A stretch of DNA of 64,000 nucleotides from Methylopila henanensis (GTDB taxonomy: Bacteria > Pseudomonadota > Alphaproteobacteria > Rhizobiales > Methylopilaceae), in NCBI RefSeq assembly GCF_042681025.1, contig NZ_JBHUER010000007.1, positions 96,492 to 160,491 of the forward strand, in the 5' to 3' direction. Made by a program: the position numbers and the translations under genes. The notes under the pieces were generated by a model. That model saw only the letters and a program-made list of their open reading frames with translations. It made no database searches and had not been told where the DNA came from. Below, piece by piece: positions 22,833 to 32,059 of the stretch; position 1 is the first letter of the stretch; every line of letters begins with the position of its first letter.

Positions 22833-24968
22833 ATGAACGCTGAGATGGATACGAGGATCGTGCGCGGCGCTTGCCCCCACGACTGCCCCGACACATGCGC
22901 ATTCGAGTATCACGTGAAGGGCGGAAAGCTGGTCGAGGTGACCGGCGACAAGAACCACCCGATGACGCAGGGCCGCCTCTGCGTGAAGCTCAAGGACTTC
23001 GCCGGCCACCACTACAATCCCGACCGGATTCTGACGCCGCTGAAGCGCGTCGGTCCGAAGGGGTCGCGGCAGTTTGAGCCGATCAGCTGGACCGAGGCGC
23101 TCGACACGATCCGGGACAGATGGAACGCCATCATCGCCGAATACGGCGCGCAGGCGATCATGCCACACGCCTATCTCGGGCATCAGGGCACCCTGAACGG
23201 CCTCACCGCCGGCGACGCCTTCTTCAACCGGCTCGGCTCGACGGTCGCCGAGAAGACCTACTGCGAAAGCGGCTCGTCGACGGCCTGGGTCATGACGGTC
23301 GGCCCGTCCGGTGGGCTCGACATCGAAAGCTTCGTCCACGCGAAGTACATCATCGTCTGGGGCATGAACATGACCTCGACGAACATCCACGGCTGGCCCT
23401 TCATCGTGAAGGCGCAGGAGGCCGGCGCGAAGGTGGTGGTCATCGATCCGGTCAAGACGCGCACCGCGAAGGCCGCCGACTGGCACGTCCAGATCAAGCC
23501 CGGAACCGACGGCGCGCTCGCGCTCGGCATGATGAACGTCATCATCGCCGAGGATCTCGTCGACCATGACTATGTCGAGAAATACACGCTCGGCTACGAG
23601 GAGCTGAAGGAGCGCGCGGCGCTCTATCCGCCGGAGCGCGTCTCCGAGATCACCGGCATCCCGGCGGCCGACATCATCACGCTCGCCCGTGAATACGCCA
23701 CGACCCCGCCAGCCGCGATCCGCGAGGGCGTCGCGATCGAGCGCAGCCGGGGCGGCGGCCAGGCCATCCGCGCCATCACCTGTCTCCCGGCCCTGATCGG
23801 CGCATGGCGGCATGTCGGGGGCGGCGCGATGGAAATGCCGATCTGGGAGTTCCCGACCAACTTCGACCGGATCTGCCGCCCGGATTGGATCCGGCCGGGA
23901 ACGCGTGTCGTCAATGAGCTCGACCTCGGCGCCGCGCTCACCGGCGAGCTGCAGCTCGATCCGCCGATCAAGTCTCTGTTCGTCTACAACTCAAACCCGA
24001 TGAGCCAGGCGCCGGCCCAGGCGAAGATCGCCCGGGGCCTCGAGCGCGAGGACCTGTTCACGGTGGTCAGCGAGCTCTTCATCACAGACACGGCGAAATA
24101 CGCCGACATCATCCTGCCGGCGGCGATGCAAGGGGAGCAGCTCGACATCATGGTGACCTGGGGTCACCTGTACATCAGCCTCAACCAGCCTGCGATCTCC
24201 CCCCCGCCGGAGTGCGTGCCGAATGTCGAGATGTTCCGACGCCTCGCCAAGACCATGGGCTTCAATGACGACTACTGGGACCGCTCTGACTGGGAGATGC
24301 TCCAGGACTTCTACGACTGGGAGTCCCCCGCGCTCCAGGGCATCACGCTCGATACGCTGAAGGAGACCGGCTGGGCGCGCATCAACGTGGGGCTGCCGCA
24401 CGAGCGAAAGCCGCACGCGGAAGGCAACTTCAAGACGCCGTCCGGCAAATGCGAGTTGAGGTCGAGCGTGACGGAGAACTTCGTCGTGCCGGTCTGGCGC
24501 TCGATGTACGAGGGCATGCAGCCGGCCGAACCGATCGACCCGCTCCCGGACTATGTGCCGGGCTACGAGTCGCGGGAGACCAATCCCGAGCTTGCCAAGC
24601 GTTTCCCGCTCTCGATCGTCTCGCCGAAGGCCCACGCCTTCCTGAACTCGCAATACGCCAACGAGAAGCCGAAGCAGAAGCGGCAGGGAGAGCAGACTGT
24701 CTTCATGCACCCTGACGATGCGGCCGCTCGGCGGATCGAGACGGGCGCCCTGGTCCGCGTCTTCAACGACCGCGGCCACTTCGACGGCCGCGCCGAGATC
24801 GTCGACGCTCTCATGCCCGGCCTCGTCATGGCGAATCTCGGTCATTGGCCGAGCTTCACGAGCTCCGGCACGGCCGTGAACGCGATCAGCTCCGACGCCC
24901 ACTGCGGAATGGGAATGGCCGGCAGCTATTCCGACAACCTCGTCGAAGTCGAGCATGTCGCTGCGTGA
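22833..24968 (+). CDS. Molybdopterin-dependent oxidoreductase (DMSO-reductase family)
   Basis: This 711-residue enzyme has no Tat signal, so it is cytosolic. The N-terminal [4Fe-4S] site uses Cys14, Cys18, Cys22 and Cys50 (RGACPHDCPDTC, then GRLC). The next blocks are the molybdopterin domain with YLGHQGTLNGLTAGDAFFNR, a possible metal-ligand Cys in KTYCESGSSTAW, and IIVWGMNMTSTNIHG. The C-terminal guanine-dinucleotide-binding domain includes LSIVSPKAHAFLNSQYANE and PDDAAARRIETGALVRVFND. The substrate is not evident; relatives include formate-dehydrogenase-like and hydroxylating enzymes. It leads a run with ferredoxin and ferredoxin-NADP reductase. Confidence 0.92.
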   Translation: MNAEMDTRIVRGACPHDCPDTCAFEYHVKGGKLVEVTGDKNHPMTQGRLCVKLKDFAGHHYNPDRILTPLKRVGPKGSRQFEPISWTEALDTIRDRWNAIIAEYGAQAIMPHAYLGHQGTLNGLTAGDAFFNRLGSTVAEKTYCESGSSTAWVMTVGPSGGLDIESFVHAKYIIVWGMNMTSTNIHGWPFIVKAQEAGAKVVVIDPVKTRTAKAADWHVQIKPGTDGALALGMMNVIIAEDLVDHDYVEKYTLGYEELKERAALYPPERVSEITGIPAADIITLAREYATTPPAAIREGVAIERSRGGGQAIRAITCLPALIGAWRHVGGGAMEMPIWEFPTNFDRICRPDWIRPGTRVVNELDLGAALTGELQLDPPIKSLFVYNSNPMSQAPAQAKIARGLEREDLFTVVSELFITDTAKYADIILPAAMQGEQLDIMVTWGHLYISLNQPAISPPPECVPNVEMFRRLAKTMGFNDDYWDRSDWEMLQDFYDWESPALQGITLDTLKETGWARINVGLPHERKPHAEGNFKTPSGKCELRSSVTENFVVPVWRSMYEGMQPAEPIDPLPDYVPGYESRETNPELAKRFPLSIVSPKAHAFLNSQYANEKPKQKRQGEQTVFMHPDDAAARRIETGALVRVFNDRGHFDGRAEIVDALMPGLVMANLGHWPSFTSSGTAVNAISSDAHCGMGMAGSYSDNLVEVEHVAA

Positions 24969-25047
24969 TTGCAGCCCCAGCGCGGCGTCCTTCCGGGGCG
25001 CTGCGCCCTCTTTCCCAGCACCACTGGTCGCGTTCGAGGGGTTCAAG

Positions 25048-25356
25048 ATGACTCACGTCGTCACCGCAAACTGCCAGGCTTGCCGCTTCACCGATTGCGT
25101 CACGGTCTGCCCGGTCGCCTGTTTCCATGGCGATGACGAACGCCTCTACATCGACCCCGACGTCTGCGTGGACTGCAGCGCCTGCATTCCGGCCTGTCCC
25201 GTGGGCGCCATCAAGGAGGAGTTCGACCTCTCCGATGACGAGGAGCAGTGGATCAGGATCAACGCCGCGCGCGCTCCCGACTTGCCGATCATCCGAGCAA
25301 AACAGTCCCCGCTGCCGACGGCGGAAGCTCGCCGCAGCGAGCTGGGCCTGAATTGA
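25048..25356 (+). CDS. fdxA: FdxA-type 7Fe ferredoxin
   Basis: This 102-residue protein has cysteines at 9, 12, 17, 21 and 25 and at 40, 43, 46 and 50. The second cluster motif is CVDCSACIPACP; the first fits the [3Fe-4S] pattern of FdxA proteins. The C-terminal extension after residue 60 is typical. ATG 25048 has GAGGGG seven bases upstream; the frame stays open further upstream through the end of the oxidoreductase gene. It should pass electrons between the molybdoenzyme and the reductase encoded next. Confidence 0.93.
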   Translation: MTHVVTANCQACRFTDCVTVCPVACFHGDDERLYIDPDVCVDCSACIPACPVGAIKEEFDLSDDEEQWIRINAARAPDLPIIRAKQSPLPTAEARRSELGLN

Positions 25357-25365
25357 GGACCTGAC

Positions 25366-26751
25366 ATGGCGGGAACCGCCGCGCGCAAAGTCGCCGTCGT
25401 CGGCAGCGGGCCCAGCGGCTTCTATGCCGCAGAGGCGCTGCTCGAAGCCGGCGCCGAGGTCGACGTGATCGAGCGTCTGCCGACGCCGTTCGGCCTGGTT
25501 CGGTTCGGCGTCGCGCCCGACCATCCGAAGCTCAAATCCGTCTGCCGGAACTTCACCCAGATCGCCGGTCACGAGCGCTTCGCCTTCTTCGGCAACGTGG
25601 CGCTCGGCAGGGACGTGACGATCGACGAGCTCCGGGGCTTCTACGACGCCGTGGTGATCGCGAGCGGCGCGTCCGCGGACCGCAAACTTGGAGTGCCCGG
25701 CGAAGACCTTTCCGGAAGCTGGTCGGCGACCGAATTCGTTTCCTGGTACAACGGCCATCCGGACTTTCGGGACCGGACCTTCGATCTCTCGTGCGAGGCC
25801 GCGGTGATCCTCGGCCATGGCAACGTCGCGATCGACGTCTGCCGGATCTTGTCGAAGTCCGTCGACGAACTCCGCCAGACCGATATCTGCGAGCATGCGC
25901 TTGAGGCGCTCGGCGAGAGCCGGATCCGCGAGGTGCATCTCGTCGGCCGGCGCGGCCCGGCGCAGGCGAAATGGACGGCCAAGGAACTGCGTGAGATCGG
26001 CATGCTGGCCGAAGCCGATGTCGTGCTCGACGAGTGCGATCTCGTCATCGGCTCGACCTGCCAAGCCGAGCTTGCTGATCCGCGCGGCGTCGCCGCGGCG
26101 CAGAGCGTAAAGATCCTGCGCACCTTCCAGGGACGCCCGCGCGAGCGCGCCAAGGCGGTGCATCTCCACTTCAACCTGAGCCCGCGGGCCCTCGAGGGAG
26201 GCGGCTGCGTCGAGCGCGCGCTGTTCGATCGATGCCGCCTTTCGGGCGGGGCCTTCGCGCAAGTCGCCCAACCGACCGGGGAGACCGTGTCGCTCGAAGC
26301 GGGCGCCGTGTTCAGGAGCGTGGGCTACAAGGGCGTCGCGACCGACGGCGTGCCGTTCGACGCCCGGTCCGGGACGATTCCACACGAGCGCGGACGTGTC
26401 ATGGATGGCGGCGCGCCGGCGCACGGACTTTACGTGGCGGGATGGATCAAGCGCGGCCCCTCGGGAGTGATCGGCGTCAATCGTGCTTGCAGCCTCGAAA
26501 CCGTCGAGTCGATGCTGGCGGACTTTGCCGATCGGCCGGCGAAAGCGCCCGGTCGCGTAGCGTTGCGGACGTCGCTCGCAGCGCGCGGCGTGCGGCACGT
26601 CGACTTCATCTCCTGGTCAAGGATCGATGCGGCGGAGGTCGAGGCCGGAGCGGCCCTGGGGAAGCCTCGGGAGAAGTTCACATCGGTGGACAAGATGCTG
26701 GCCACCGCCTTTGCGGGTGCGGGGTCTGCTCCGCAGTACTGCTGTACGTGA
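25366..26751 (+). CDS. Ferredoxin-NADP+ reductase, adrenodoxin-reductase (FprA) type
   Basis: This 461-residue flavoprotein has an FAD Rossmann motif at the start (VAVVGSGPSGFYAAEALL), then LPTPFGLVRFGVAPDHPKLK, an NADP-binding loop ILGHGNVAIDVCRIL, VHLVGRRGPAQAKWT, and the C-terminal GWIKRGPSGVIGVNRACS block. All are diagnostic of the FprA/adrenodoxin reductase family. It starts nine bases after the ferredoxin stop. The three products probably form one chain: substrate, molybdoenzyme, ferredoxin, FAD, NADP+ (or the reverse). Confidence 0.93.
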   Translation: MAGTAARKVAVVGSGPSGFYAAEALLEAGAEVDVIERLPTPFGLVRFGVAPDHPKLKSVCRNFTQIAGHERFAFFGNVALGRDVTIDELRGFYDAVVIASGASADRKLGVPGEDLSGSWSATEFVSWYNGHPDFRDRTFDLSCEAAVILGHGNVAIDVCRILSKSVDELRQTDICEHALEALGESRIREVHLVGRRGPAQAKWTAKELREIGMLAEADVVLDECDLVIGSTCQAELADPRGVAAAQSVKILRTFQGRPRERAKAVHLHFNLSPRALEGGGCVERALFDRCRLSGGAFAQVAQPTGETVSLEAGAVFRSVGYKGVATDGVPFDARSGTIPHERGRVMDGGAPAHGLYVAGWIKRGPSGVIGVNRACSLETVESMLADFADRPAKAPGRVALRTSLAARGVRHVDFISWSRIDAAEVEAGAALGKPREKFTSVDKMLATAFAGAGSAPQYCCT

Positions 26752-26755
26752 TGGC

Positions 26756-26788
26756 TCTCCGCTGACTTGGCAGTCAGCCCCGCGGAGG
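26756..26788. terminator. Hairpin between convergent reductase and DeoR genes
   Basis: CTCCGC (26757) pairs with GCGGAG (26782), enclosing CTGAC/GTCAG. There is no T-run on the plus side. It may be a bidirectional transcription end for the two convergent genes. Confidence 0.4.
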
Positions 26789-26815
26789 CCTCCGATCGAG
26801 CGAAGCGCGCCTCGG

Positions 26816-27580
26816 CTATTTTCCGCCTGCGAAGACCACACGCGCTCCGTAGCGTTCAAGTTCCGGGATCTTTTCGCATTTCTCGTCGACGTCGGTCACG
26901 AGCGTCCATTGGGAAGGCAGAGGCGCCCAGGCCGAGCAGTTGGCGCGGCCGATCTTGGTCGCGTCGGCGAGCACCACGGTCTCGCGCGCCTGCGCCATCA
27001 TCAGCGACTTCAGCGCCACCTGCTCGAGGCTCGCCTCGCAAAGGCCTCGGCCCGCCACCACGCCGTCGGCGCTCATGAACACGCGGTCGGCCGTCAGCCG
27101 GCGCATCGCCTCGACCGCAAGCGGGCCGACGGTCCCCATGCTGGTCGCCCGCAGCGCGCCGCCGAGCGCGATGATCTCCACGCTGGCCTCGTCGGCGAGA
27201 AGCGGCAGCACCGCAAGATTGTTGGTCACGATCGTCAGCTTGCGGCCACGCAGCCGCTCCGCGAGGGCGACGACCGTCGAGCCCGCGTCGAGGATCAGGG
27301 TGTCGCCGTCCTCGACGAGCGCCGCCGCGGCCTTGGCGATCGCGCGCTTGGCGGCGTTGTTGACCGAGAAGCGCTCGCCGAGCGTCGTCTCGGGCTGATG
27401 GTTCGCGAGGATCGCGCCGCCATAGGTGCGGCGCACCGCGTTGTCGCGGGACAGCCGCTGCAGGTCCCGGCGCACTGTCGAGGCCGAGACGCCGAAGCGC
27501 GCCGCGAGGTCCTCGACGTCGGCCTCGCCGGCGCGCAGCGCCTCCAGGAGCTGCGCGCGGCGTTCTCGGCTACGGATCAC
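26816..27580 (-). CDS. DeoR/GlpR-family transcriptional regulator
   Basis: This 254-residue protein has an N-terminal winged helix (RRAQLLEALRAGEADVEDLA, then RFGVSASTVRRDLQRL, with RRTYGGAI in the wing). The DeoR C-terminal sensor (DTLILDAGSTVVALAERL, IIALGGALRATSMGTVGP, VVLADATKIGRANCS) binds phosphorylated sugars in characterised members. It sits 82 bases after pdxA2 on the same strand and is therefore the likely local regulator of the permease-kinase-dehydrogenase operon, responding to a phosphorylated sugar acid. Confidence 0.92.
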   Translation of the reverse strand: MIRSRERRAQLLEALRAGEADVEDLAARFGVSASTVRRDLQRLSRDNAVRRTYGGAILANHQPETTLGERFSVNNAAKRAIAKAAAALVEDGDTLILDAGSTVVALAERLRGRKLTIVTNNLAVLPLLADEASVEIIALGGALRATSMGTVGPLAVEAMRRLTADRVFMSADGVVAGRGLCEASLEQVALKSLMMAQARETVVLADATKIGRANCSAWAPLPSQWTLVTDVDEKCEKIPELERYGARVVFAGGK

Positions 27581-27662
27581 CTCGGCGCCTCCAGATTGCG
27601 TGGGCCGGAGAAACTGCCCGCTCCACGCTCTCTTGGCTATCGCCTCGAACGTCGCGGCACCG

Positions 27663-28661
27663 TCAGGCCGCGCGCTTCGGCGCGAGGTCGACCGCCTGCC
27701 GGAGCGCCTCGATCATCGAGCCGTCGTCCGCGATCCCCTTGCCAGCGATGTCGAAGGCGGTGCCGTGGTCGACGGACGTGCGGATGACGGGCAGCCCGAC
27801 GGTGATGTTCACCCCGGCCTCGAGCCCCAGCACCTTGATCGGCCCGTGGCCCTGGTCGTGATACATGGCCACCACCATGTCGTAGTCGCCGCGCCCCGCG
27901 AGGAAGAACAGCGTGTCGGCCGGCAGCGGCCCGCGAACGTCCCAGCCCTTGGCCTTGCACGCTTCGACTGCCGGCGTGATCTTCTCCGCCTCTTCGCCGC
28001 GGCCGAACAAGCCATTCTCGCCGGCGTGGGGGTTGATGGCGCAGACGCCGATCTTCGGATTCTCGATCCCGGCCTTCACCAGCACGTCGCGACCGCGCGC
28101 GATGACGCGCTCCACAAGCCCGGGCTCGATCTTCGCGATCGCGTCCAGCAGGCCGATATGGGTCGTCACATGGATGACGCGGAGCTTAGGCGACACCAGC
28201 ATCATGGAGACCTCCGGCGTGCCGGTGAGGTGCGCGAGCAGCTCGGTGTGGCCCGGATACTTGTGGCCCGCGGCGTGCAGCGCCTCCTTGGACAGCGGCG
28301 CGGTGCAGATCGCCTGCGCGCCGCCGGCCTCGACCACCTGCACGGCCTTCTCGATGTAGCGGTAGGCGGCCTCGCCCGAGATCGGCGACATCTCGCCGAA
28401 GGGATGGTTCGCCGGCACGAGCTTCAGGTCGAGGCACTGGACGGTTCCGGGCGCGAAGCGGGCGTCGTGGGCGTCCTCGACGGCCTCCACGTGCAGCGAC
28501 GAGCCCACGATCTCGCCCGCCAGCCGAAGCCGTTCGGCGTCGCCGACGACGAGCGGCTCGCACATGGCCTGGACTTGCCTGTGCGCCAGCGCCTTCATGA
28601 TGATCTCCGGCCCGATGCCGGACGGATCTCCCATGGTGATCGCGATCGTCGGGCGGCTCAT
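27663..28661 (-). CDS. pdxA2: PdxA2-type four-carbon sugar-acid 4-phosphate dehydrogenase
   Basis: This 332-residue PdxA-family protein begins TIAITMGDPSGIGPEIIMKA and contains the metal-binding His residues in GHTELLAHLTGT, VTTHIGLLDAI and YHDQGHGPIK. In Ralstonia/Pectobacterium-type loci, PdxA2 beside a DUF1537 kinase oxidises D-threonate or D-erythronate 4-phosphate with decarboxylation to dihydroxyacetone phosphate. The gene overlaps the kinase by four bases (ATGA), strong evidence for that catabolic role rather than pyridoxal synthesis. Confidence 0.9.
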   Translation of the reverse strand: MSRPTIAITMGDPSGIGPEIIMKALAHRQVQAMCEPLVVGDAERLRLAGEIVGSSLHVEAVEDAHDARFAPGTVQCLDLKLVPANHPFGEMSPISGEAAYRYIEKAVQVVEAGGAQAICTAPLSKEALHAAGHKYPGHTELLAHLTGTPEVSMMLVSPKLRVIHVTTHIGLLDAIAKIEPGLVERVIARGRDVLVKAGIENPKIGVCAINPHAGENGLFGRGEEAEKITPAVEACKAKGWDVRGPLPADTLFFLAGRGDYDMVVAMYHDQGHGPIKVLGLEAGVNITVGLPVIRTSVDHGTAFDIAGKGIADDGSMIEALRQAVDLAPKRAA

Positions 28662-29908
28662 GCGAAGGATCCCTTCTGACGGACGGCGCGAAGAGCGCGC
28701 GCGATGCGGATGAGGCTCTGGTCGTCGCCGAAGGCTCCGGCCTTGGTGGCGACCGGCACGGAAAGCGCGCCCATGGAAAGCCCGAGCGAGACGCCCGGCT
28801 CGACCTCGTCGACGAGCCGGATGCCCTGGACGCCGAAGCGCGAGAGCAGCGCCGCGGCGGTCTCGCCGCCGGTCGCCGCGAAGCCGCTCATGACGGCGGC
28901 GGCGGGCTGGAGCGCGTCGGCGAGGCCGGAGGCGAGCCGCGGGCCGAGCCGCATGTCGAGCGCGTCGCCGATCGTGATCTCGACCAGCACGTCCTCGCCC
29001 GCCCGGAGTGTTTCGGAAACGCGGCGGCCGAGCGCTGCGCGGCCTTCCATGTCTTCGAGCAGCAGCTCGGGATCGGCTGGGATATGGGCGACAAGCCCTT
29101 CGTCGCGCAGCGCCGCTGCGCCCCTGCGCGAGGTCGCGGCGAGCGAGCCGACGACGATGAGCGCGCCGGCCTCCGAGGCGTCCACCGCCGGCGGTTCTGC
29201 GGCGGGCTTCGCCTGGACGGCGGCGAGCGCATGCGCGAGACCGGCGGAGCCGATGAAGAAGGTTCCGGGCGCGGCCGGCAGGCTCGCCTCGGCGATCCGC
29301 GCGAGGTCCTCGTCGATCTCGGCGTCGCAAACTGCGATAGCGCCTGTCGCCGCGAGGCGCGCGAAAGCGGCTCTCAGCCCGTCGAGCGGACCGCGGATCT
29401 CGGCGAGCCCGACCCTTTTGGACGTCACCCCGGCGCTAGCCAGGACCTCGACGAGGTCGGCGCTCTCATAGGTATGGTCCCGCCGCCAGAGCTCGGTCGC
29501 CTCGAGCGCTTCGCCCGCGACCCGCACCCGGCCGTCGATCGTCGTGCGGCCGACGCCCGGGAAGGCCGGCGCGAACACGCCGAAAGGCTGTACGCCTGCG
29601 TTCCGCAGATGCGCGATCGCCGCCGCGGTCTCGGCGGCCGGCTGGCCGCGCAGCGTTGAATCGATCTTCTTGAAGAGCGTGCGGCCAGGTTCGAGCAGGG
29701 CCTCGAGCGCTTCGGCGTGGCGTGCGGCGGCGGCCTCGGCCGTCATGTTGCGGCTGTCGGCGTCGTAGGAGAACGCCTCCGGTCGCTCGGCCGCGACCGG
29801 GGCGACGCCCCAGCCGACGGCCGCCGCCCGTCCGCGCTTGGCGAAGGCGATCGCGCAGTCGGCCGCCCCCGTCAGGTCGTCGGCGAGGATGAGCCAGCGC
29901 CCATCCAT
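28658..29908 (-). CDS. Four-carbon acid sugar kinase (DUF1537, DtnK/OtnK type)
   Basis: This 416-residue kinase begins with the family motif WLILADDLTGAADCAIAFA. The C-terminal domain has a Gly-rich nucleotide site (MSGFAATGGETAAALLSRFG, then GIRLVDEVEPGVSLG). Known members phosphorylate D-threonate, D-erythronate or 3-oxo-tetronates at C4. The stereochemical preference cannot be read from sequence, but a PdxA2 partner favours D-threonate or D-erythronate. It lies directly after the permease gene. Confidence 0.9.
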   Translation of the reverse strand: MDGRWLILADDLTGAADCAIAFAKRGRAAAVGWGVAPVAAERPEAFSYDADSRNMTAEAAAARHAEALEALLEPGRTLFKKIDSTLRGQPAAETAAAIAHLRNAGVQPFGVFAPAFPGVGRTTIDGRVRVAGEALEATELWRRDHTYESADLVEVLASAGVTSKRVGLAEIRGPLDGLRAAFARLAATGAIAVCDAEIDEDLARIAEASLPAAPGTFFIGSAGLAHALAAVQAKPAAEPPAVDASEAGALIVVGSLAATSRRGAAALRDEGLVAHIPADPELLLEDMEGRAALGRRVSETLRAGEDVLVEITIGDALDMRLGPRLASGLADALQPAAAVMSGFAATGGETAAALLSRFGVQGIRLVDEVEPGVSLGLSMGALSVPVATKAGAFGDDQSLIRIARALRAVRQKGSFA

Positions 29909-29909
29909 G

Positions 29910-30947
29910 TCAGCGGCCGGGCGTCGGAGCGGTGGGAACGGGGTCGGCCGGCGCGGCGGCCTCCGTCGCCTCGCCCTCGACTCCGTCGGGATCTTCGGGG
30001 CGGCCGAAGACGCGCGCGGTCCAGGCGGTCGCGATCGGGACGAGGATCGCGGTCACGACCACGCAGGCCGCGACCAGCACCGTCGCATGCGTCGCGGCCT
30101 CGGCGTAGGCCGGGTTCGCCGACGCCACGATCGCGGGCACCGCAGCCGCGTTGCCGGCGGTTGAGGCTGCGGCGACGCCCGCGACGCCGGTGCCGCCCGT
30201 CAGGCGGTCGGCGAAGAACAGCGGAACGCCCGTCACCACCACGACGCCGACGCCCATGGCGAGGCCGAGCAGGCCCGCCTGCCAGACCTTCGACAGATCA
30301 AGCCCCGCGCCGAGCGCGAAGGCGAAGAACGGGATCATCACCGGCACCGCCTTCGACAGGAAGGCGCGCATCTCGCGGTCGAGATTGCCGATGATCATGC
30401 CGACGACGAGCGGCAGGATCGCGCCGACCATGGTCTGCCAGGGAAAGGCCGAAAGCCCCGCGACGCCCAGCGTGATCATGGTGAAGAACGGGCCGCTCTC
30501 GAGCGACATGATGGTGTAGGCGCCCACGTCGCGCGGGCGGCCGTACTGGCCCATCAGCGCCATGTAGAGGCCGCCGTTCGTGTCGTTCATGGCGGCGACG
30601 ATCGCGAGCGTGGAAAGCCCGGCGAACATGCCGGCCGAAACCGGAGCCTCGCCGAGGAACTGGCCGAACACCACGCCGAGCACCACCGCGATGCCGACCT
30701 TGGTCACGAGCAGCGTGCCGCCCTTCTTCACGATGTAGGGGGTGGCGCGGAAGTCGATCGAGGCGCCCATGCAGACGTAGAACACCGCGAGGATCGTGAG
30801 CGCGCCGGAGAACAGCGCGCCTGTGAACGACCCGAAGAACTTGGGCGTGCCTGGAAAGAAGGTCGCGATCAACGCGCCCAGGAGCAGCGGCACCACCATC
30901 ATGCCGCCGGGCACGCGTTCGATCGCCCGCTTGATCGGCACCTGCAT
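29910..30947 (-). CDS. KdgT-family sugar-acid permease
   Basis: This 345-residue membrane protein is of the 2-keto-3-deoxygluconate transporter family: PIKRAIERVPGGMMVVPLLL, GALFSGALTILAVFYVCMGA, the conserved AAMNDTNGGLYMALMGQYG, and about ten helices. ATG 30947 has AGGGAGG upstream. Given its fusion to the kinase and PdxA2 genes (one base between stop and start), I infer that it imports a four-carbon sugar acid rather than ketodeoxygluconate. The acidic, Pro-rich C-terminal tail of about 30 residues is probably cytosolic. Confidence 0.9.
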   Translation of the reverse strand: MQVPIKRAIERVPGGMMVVPLLLGALIATFFPGTPKFFGSFTGALFSGALTILAVFYVCMGASIDFRATPYIVKKGGTLLVTKVGIAVVLGVVFGQFLGEAPVSAGMFAGLSTLAIVAAMNDTNGGLYMALMGQYGRPRDVGAYTIMSLESGPFFTMITLGVAGLSAFPWQTMVGAILPLVVGMIIGNLDREMRAFLSKAVPVMIPFFAFALGAGLDLSKVWQAGLLGLAMGVGVVVVTGVPLFFADRLTGGTGVAGVAAASTAGNAAAVPAIVASANPAYAEAATHATVLVAACVVVTAILVPIATAWTARVFGRPEDPDGVEGEATEAAAPADPVPTAPTPGR

Positions 30948-30962
30948 GTCAGCCTCCCTGTC

Positions 30963-31080
30963 TGCGCGTTTCGCGCATGTTTTGTCTGGCGTTGCAGGCC
31001 GAACGCGCACGGACGGCCCAGTCTTACTGCGTGATCGCCCAAAATGCGCAGATCGTCAATTCTTATGCGCGCTTTGCGCA
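30963..31080. promoter_or_regulatory. Paired 15-bp palindromic operators between the permease and IclR genes
   Basis: TGCGCGTTTCGCGCA is a perfect palindrome at 30963-30977, and TGCGCGCTTTGCGCA a near-perfect one at 31066-31080; an extra TGCGCA half-site lies at 31044-31049. Spacing and form suit a dimeric or tetrameric IclR regulator controlling both divergent operons. Confidence 0.6.
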
Positions 31081-31192
31081 GGAAAGGTTTGACAGCGCAA
31101 GATCTCCCCGCCATCCTAGTGACCATAGCGAGCATAAGTTCGCATTCCGAACATACGAGCGCCGCTAAGGCGCCGGGCCATGGGAGGACGAG

Positions 31193-32059
31193 ATGAGCGA
31201 AAGCGTTGACGTCGACGCGCGCCCCGCAGCGGCCGGCCGATCGGCGGCGTCCGGCGATGCGAAGAACTTCGTCGGCAGCGTCGCCAAGACGTTCGCGGTC
31301 CTGAGCGCCTTCGGCCCCGACGCCGCCGAGCTGACAGGCGCCGAGATCGCGAAGCGCGCCGGGCTTGACCGCGGAGCGGCGTTCCGCTTCGCCCACACGC
31401 TGGCGGCGCTCGGCTATCTCGCGCCGGTCGCGGGCACGCGGAAGTTTCGCCTGACGCTCAAATGCCTGGAGCTCGGCTTCACGGCGCTCAGCCAGCGCGA
31501 CCTGCCGTTCCACGCCCGCCCGCTGCTCGCGGACGTCGTGCCGTCGGTCTCCGACAGCGCCTCGTTCGGCGCGTTGCACGAGGGCGACGTGGTCTATCTT
31601 GCGCGGATTGAGCAGTCTGGCCCGCAGCCGGTCAGCCGTCGCCCGGGCAGCCGCACCGGCGCCTACGCCGCGGCGCTCGGCCACGCAATCCTCGCCCATC
31701 TGCCGCGGGATGCGCAGATCGCGCATCTCGACGCCGCCCCGCGCGTGAAATTGTCGGAGCGGACGCTGATCGACCTCGACGCGCTGACGACTCGCCTGGA
31801 CGAGGTGCGGGCGCGCGGCTTCGCGGTCTCGGACGGCGAGAACGCCTATGGGCTGCGCACCGTCGCCGCCCCCGTCTTCGACGCCGAGGGTCTCGCGGTC
31901 GCTGGCGTTAGCCTCACGATCCGCGCCGAGCGCATGAGCGTCGATGATTTCGTAGATGTCGCCGCGCCCCATGCAATCCGCATCGCAGGCGCGCTCTCGG
32001 ACGCCGCGCGCCTGTCTCTCGGCGCGATCGCGGTCCCGCCCGCCGGAGGATGGTCATGA
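31193..32059 (+). CDS. IclR-family transcriptional regulator
   Basis: This 288-residue protein has an N-terminal winged helix at about 25-85 (FVGSVAKTFAVLSAFGPDAA, IAKRAGLDRGAAFRFAHTLA, LGYLAPVAGTRKFRLT). A C-terminal effector domain follows, with RPLLADVVPSVSDSASFGAL and the RTVAAPVFDAEGLAVAGVSL block. IclR proteins sense small organic acids. It is divergent from the permease operon and its stop overlaps the next gene's start, so it probably regulates both transcription units through the TGCGC palindromes upstream. Confidence 0.92.
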   Translation: MSESVDVDARPAAAGRSAASGDAKNFVGSVAKTFAVLSAFGPDAAELTGAEIAKRAGLDRGAAFRFAHTLAALGYLAPVAGTRKFRLTLKCLELGFTALSQRDLPFHARPLLADVVPSVSDSASFGALHEGDVVYLARIEQSGPQPVSRRPGSRTGAYAAALGHAILAHLPRDAQIAHLDAAPRVKLSERTLIDLDALTTRLDEVRARGFAVSDGENAYGLRTVAAPVFDAEGLAVAGVSLTIRAERMSVDDFVDVAAPHAIRIAGALSDAARLSLGAIAVPPAGGWS

